Source: Streptomyces griseus
Lineage (GTDB): Bacteria > Actinomycetota > Actinomycetes > Nanopelagicales > Nanopelagicaceae
DNA length: 64,000 bases
Reading direction: 5' to 3'
NCBI GenBank assembly: GCA_945884695.1
Contig: CAMCYO010000002.1
Location: forward strand, 115,669 to 179,668
The notes below the pieces were generated by a model. That model made no database searches. It saw nothing but the letters and a program-made list of their open reading frames with translations, and was not told the DNA's origin. The translations under genes were made by a program, and so were the position numbers. Below, piece after piece: positions 63,835 to 64,000 of the stretch. Each line of letters opens with the position of its first letter. Position 1 is the first letter of the stretch.

Positions 63835-64000
63835 GTGAGAATAGCCGAGGTCAAGATCGCAGGTTTGCGTGGGGCCACGCATAAAGGTGGATGGACTGCC
63901 GAGCTAGAACCTGAGAGCGCTGTCCATACTTTAGTTGCAATCAAAACAGATACAGGTGTGGTTGGAGTCGGAAGTGTATTCACCAGCGACTTATTGGTGG
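63835..64000 (+). CDS. enolase-superfamily (mandelate racemase-like) protein, N-terminal part
   Basis: This ORF is cut by the right edge. From GTG 63835, with GGAGAG five bases upstream, it reads MRIAEVKIAGLRG, then LVAIKTDTGVVGVGSVFTSD, the typical capping-domain start of mandelate racemase/muconate lactonizing enzymes (strand, 'TDxGxxGxG'). It would be a second family member in this locus, transcribed divergently from the importer operon under the shared operator. The opposite-strand ORF in the track is a shadow. Confidence 0.6.
   Translation, partial: MRIAEVKIAGLRGATHKGGWTAELEPESAVHTLVAIKTDTGVVGVGSVFTSDLLV

Noticed and set aside
63774-63983. 69-aa minus-strand ORF at the right edge
   Set aside because: It lies opposite a plus-strand enolase-superfamily start with a good promoter and Shine-Dalgarno.

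Overview
The window looks like a piece of a small, AT-rich actinobacterial chromosome. The gene content and order from tilS-hpt-ftsH-folE-folP-folB-folK through panC, coaX and lysS to clpC match the block conserved in Actinobacteria. The low GC, very tight packing, many 1-4 base gene overlaps and many apparently leaderless starts (TANNNT followed 6-7 nt later by ATG/GTG) suggest a streamlined freshwater lineage of the Nanopelagicales (acI) kind. That assignment is inference; no rRNA is present to test it.

Bases 1-29,070 are a surface-glycan island. It holds (i) a P-loop/sulfotransferase-like gene cut by the left edge, a PFTS-motif polysaccharide protein and two Gfo/Idh oxidoreductases; (ii) a sugar amidotransferase with its own HisH/HisF-like ammonia-supplying pair; (iii) a complete set of CMP-legionaminic-acid-type genes (ptmF, legF and ptmA on +, converging with legB-legC-legH-legI-legG-ptmE on -); (iv) two unrecognised, apparently related beta-rich proteins and an FkbM methyltransferase; (v) glycosyltransferases, a FlaA1/PseB-type dehydratase, a GT11 fucosyltransferase, an NDP-sugar epimerase and an ABC flippase; (vi) the GDP-fucose genes gmd and fcl. 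Together these predict a surface polymer or glycoprotein glycan carrying fucose and a nonulosonic acid that may bear an acetamidino group.

Bases 29,086-43,964 are mixed housekeeping: a DEAD-box RNA helicase with a long basic N-terminal region and a structured leader, a small membrane protein, an EamA exporter, secreted proteins (DMFase-beta-like, D,D-carboxypeptidase, YVTN propeller), a TPR protein, a SpoU methyltransferase, haem O synthase, a homoserine-ester sulfhydrylase, an ABC-2 exporter and an NlpC/P60 endopeptidase whose Shine-Dalgarno is predicted to lie in a hairpin. Bases 43,974-58,589 are the conserved core run tilS-hpt-ftsH-folE-P-B-K-panC-nadB-nadC-coaX-lysS-argA-clpC, mostly translationally coupled.

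Bases 58,761-64,000 are a catabolic locus: a RhaM-type mutarotase, an SDR dehydrogenase, an enolase-superfamily dehydratase, a polar-amino-acid-type ABC importer (binding protein, permease, ATPase) and the start of a second enolase-superfamily gene. A near-consensus promoter overlapped by a 26-bp inverted repeat lies between the divergent importer and second dehydratase genes. The set suggests regulated uptake and oxidation of a sugar acid. No tRNA, rRNA, CRISPR array, insertion sequence or phage gene was recognised. Two genes carry one-base frameshifts in homopolymers, which may be assembly errors.
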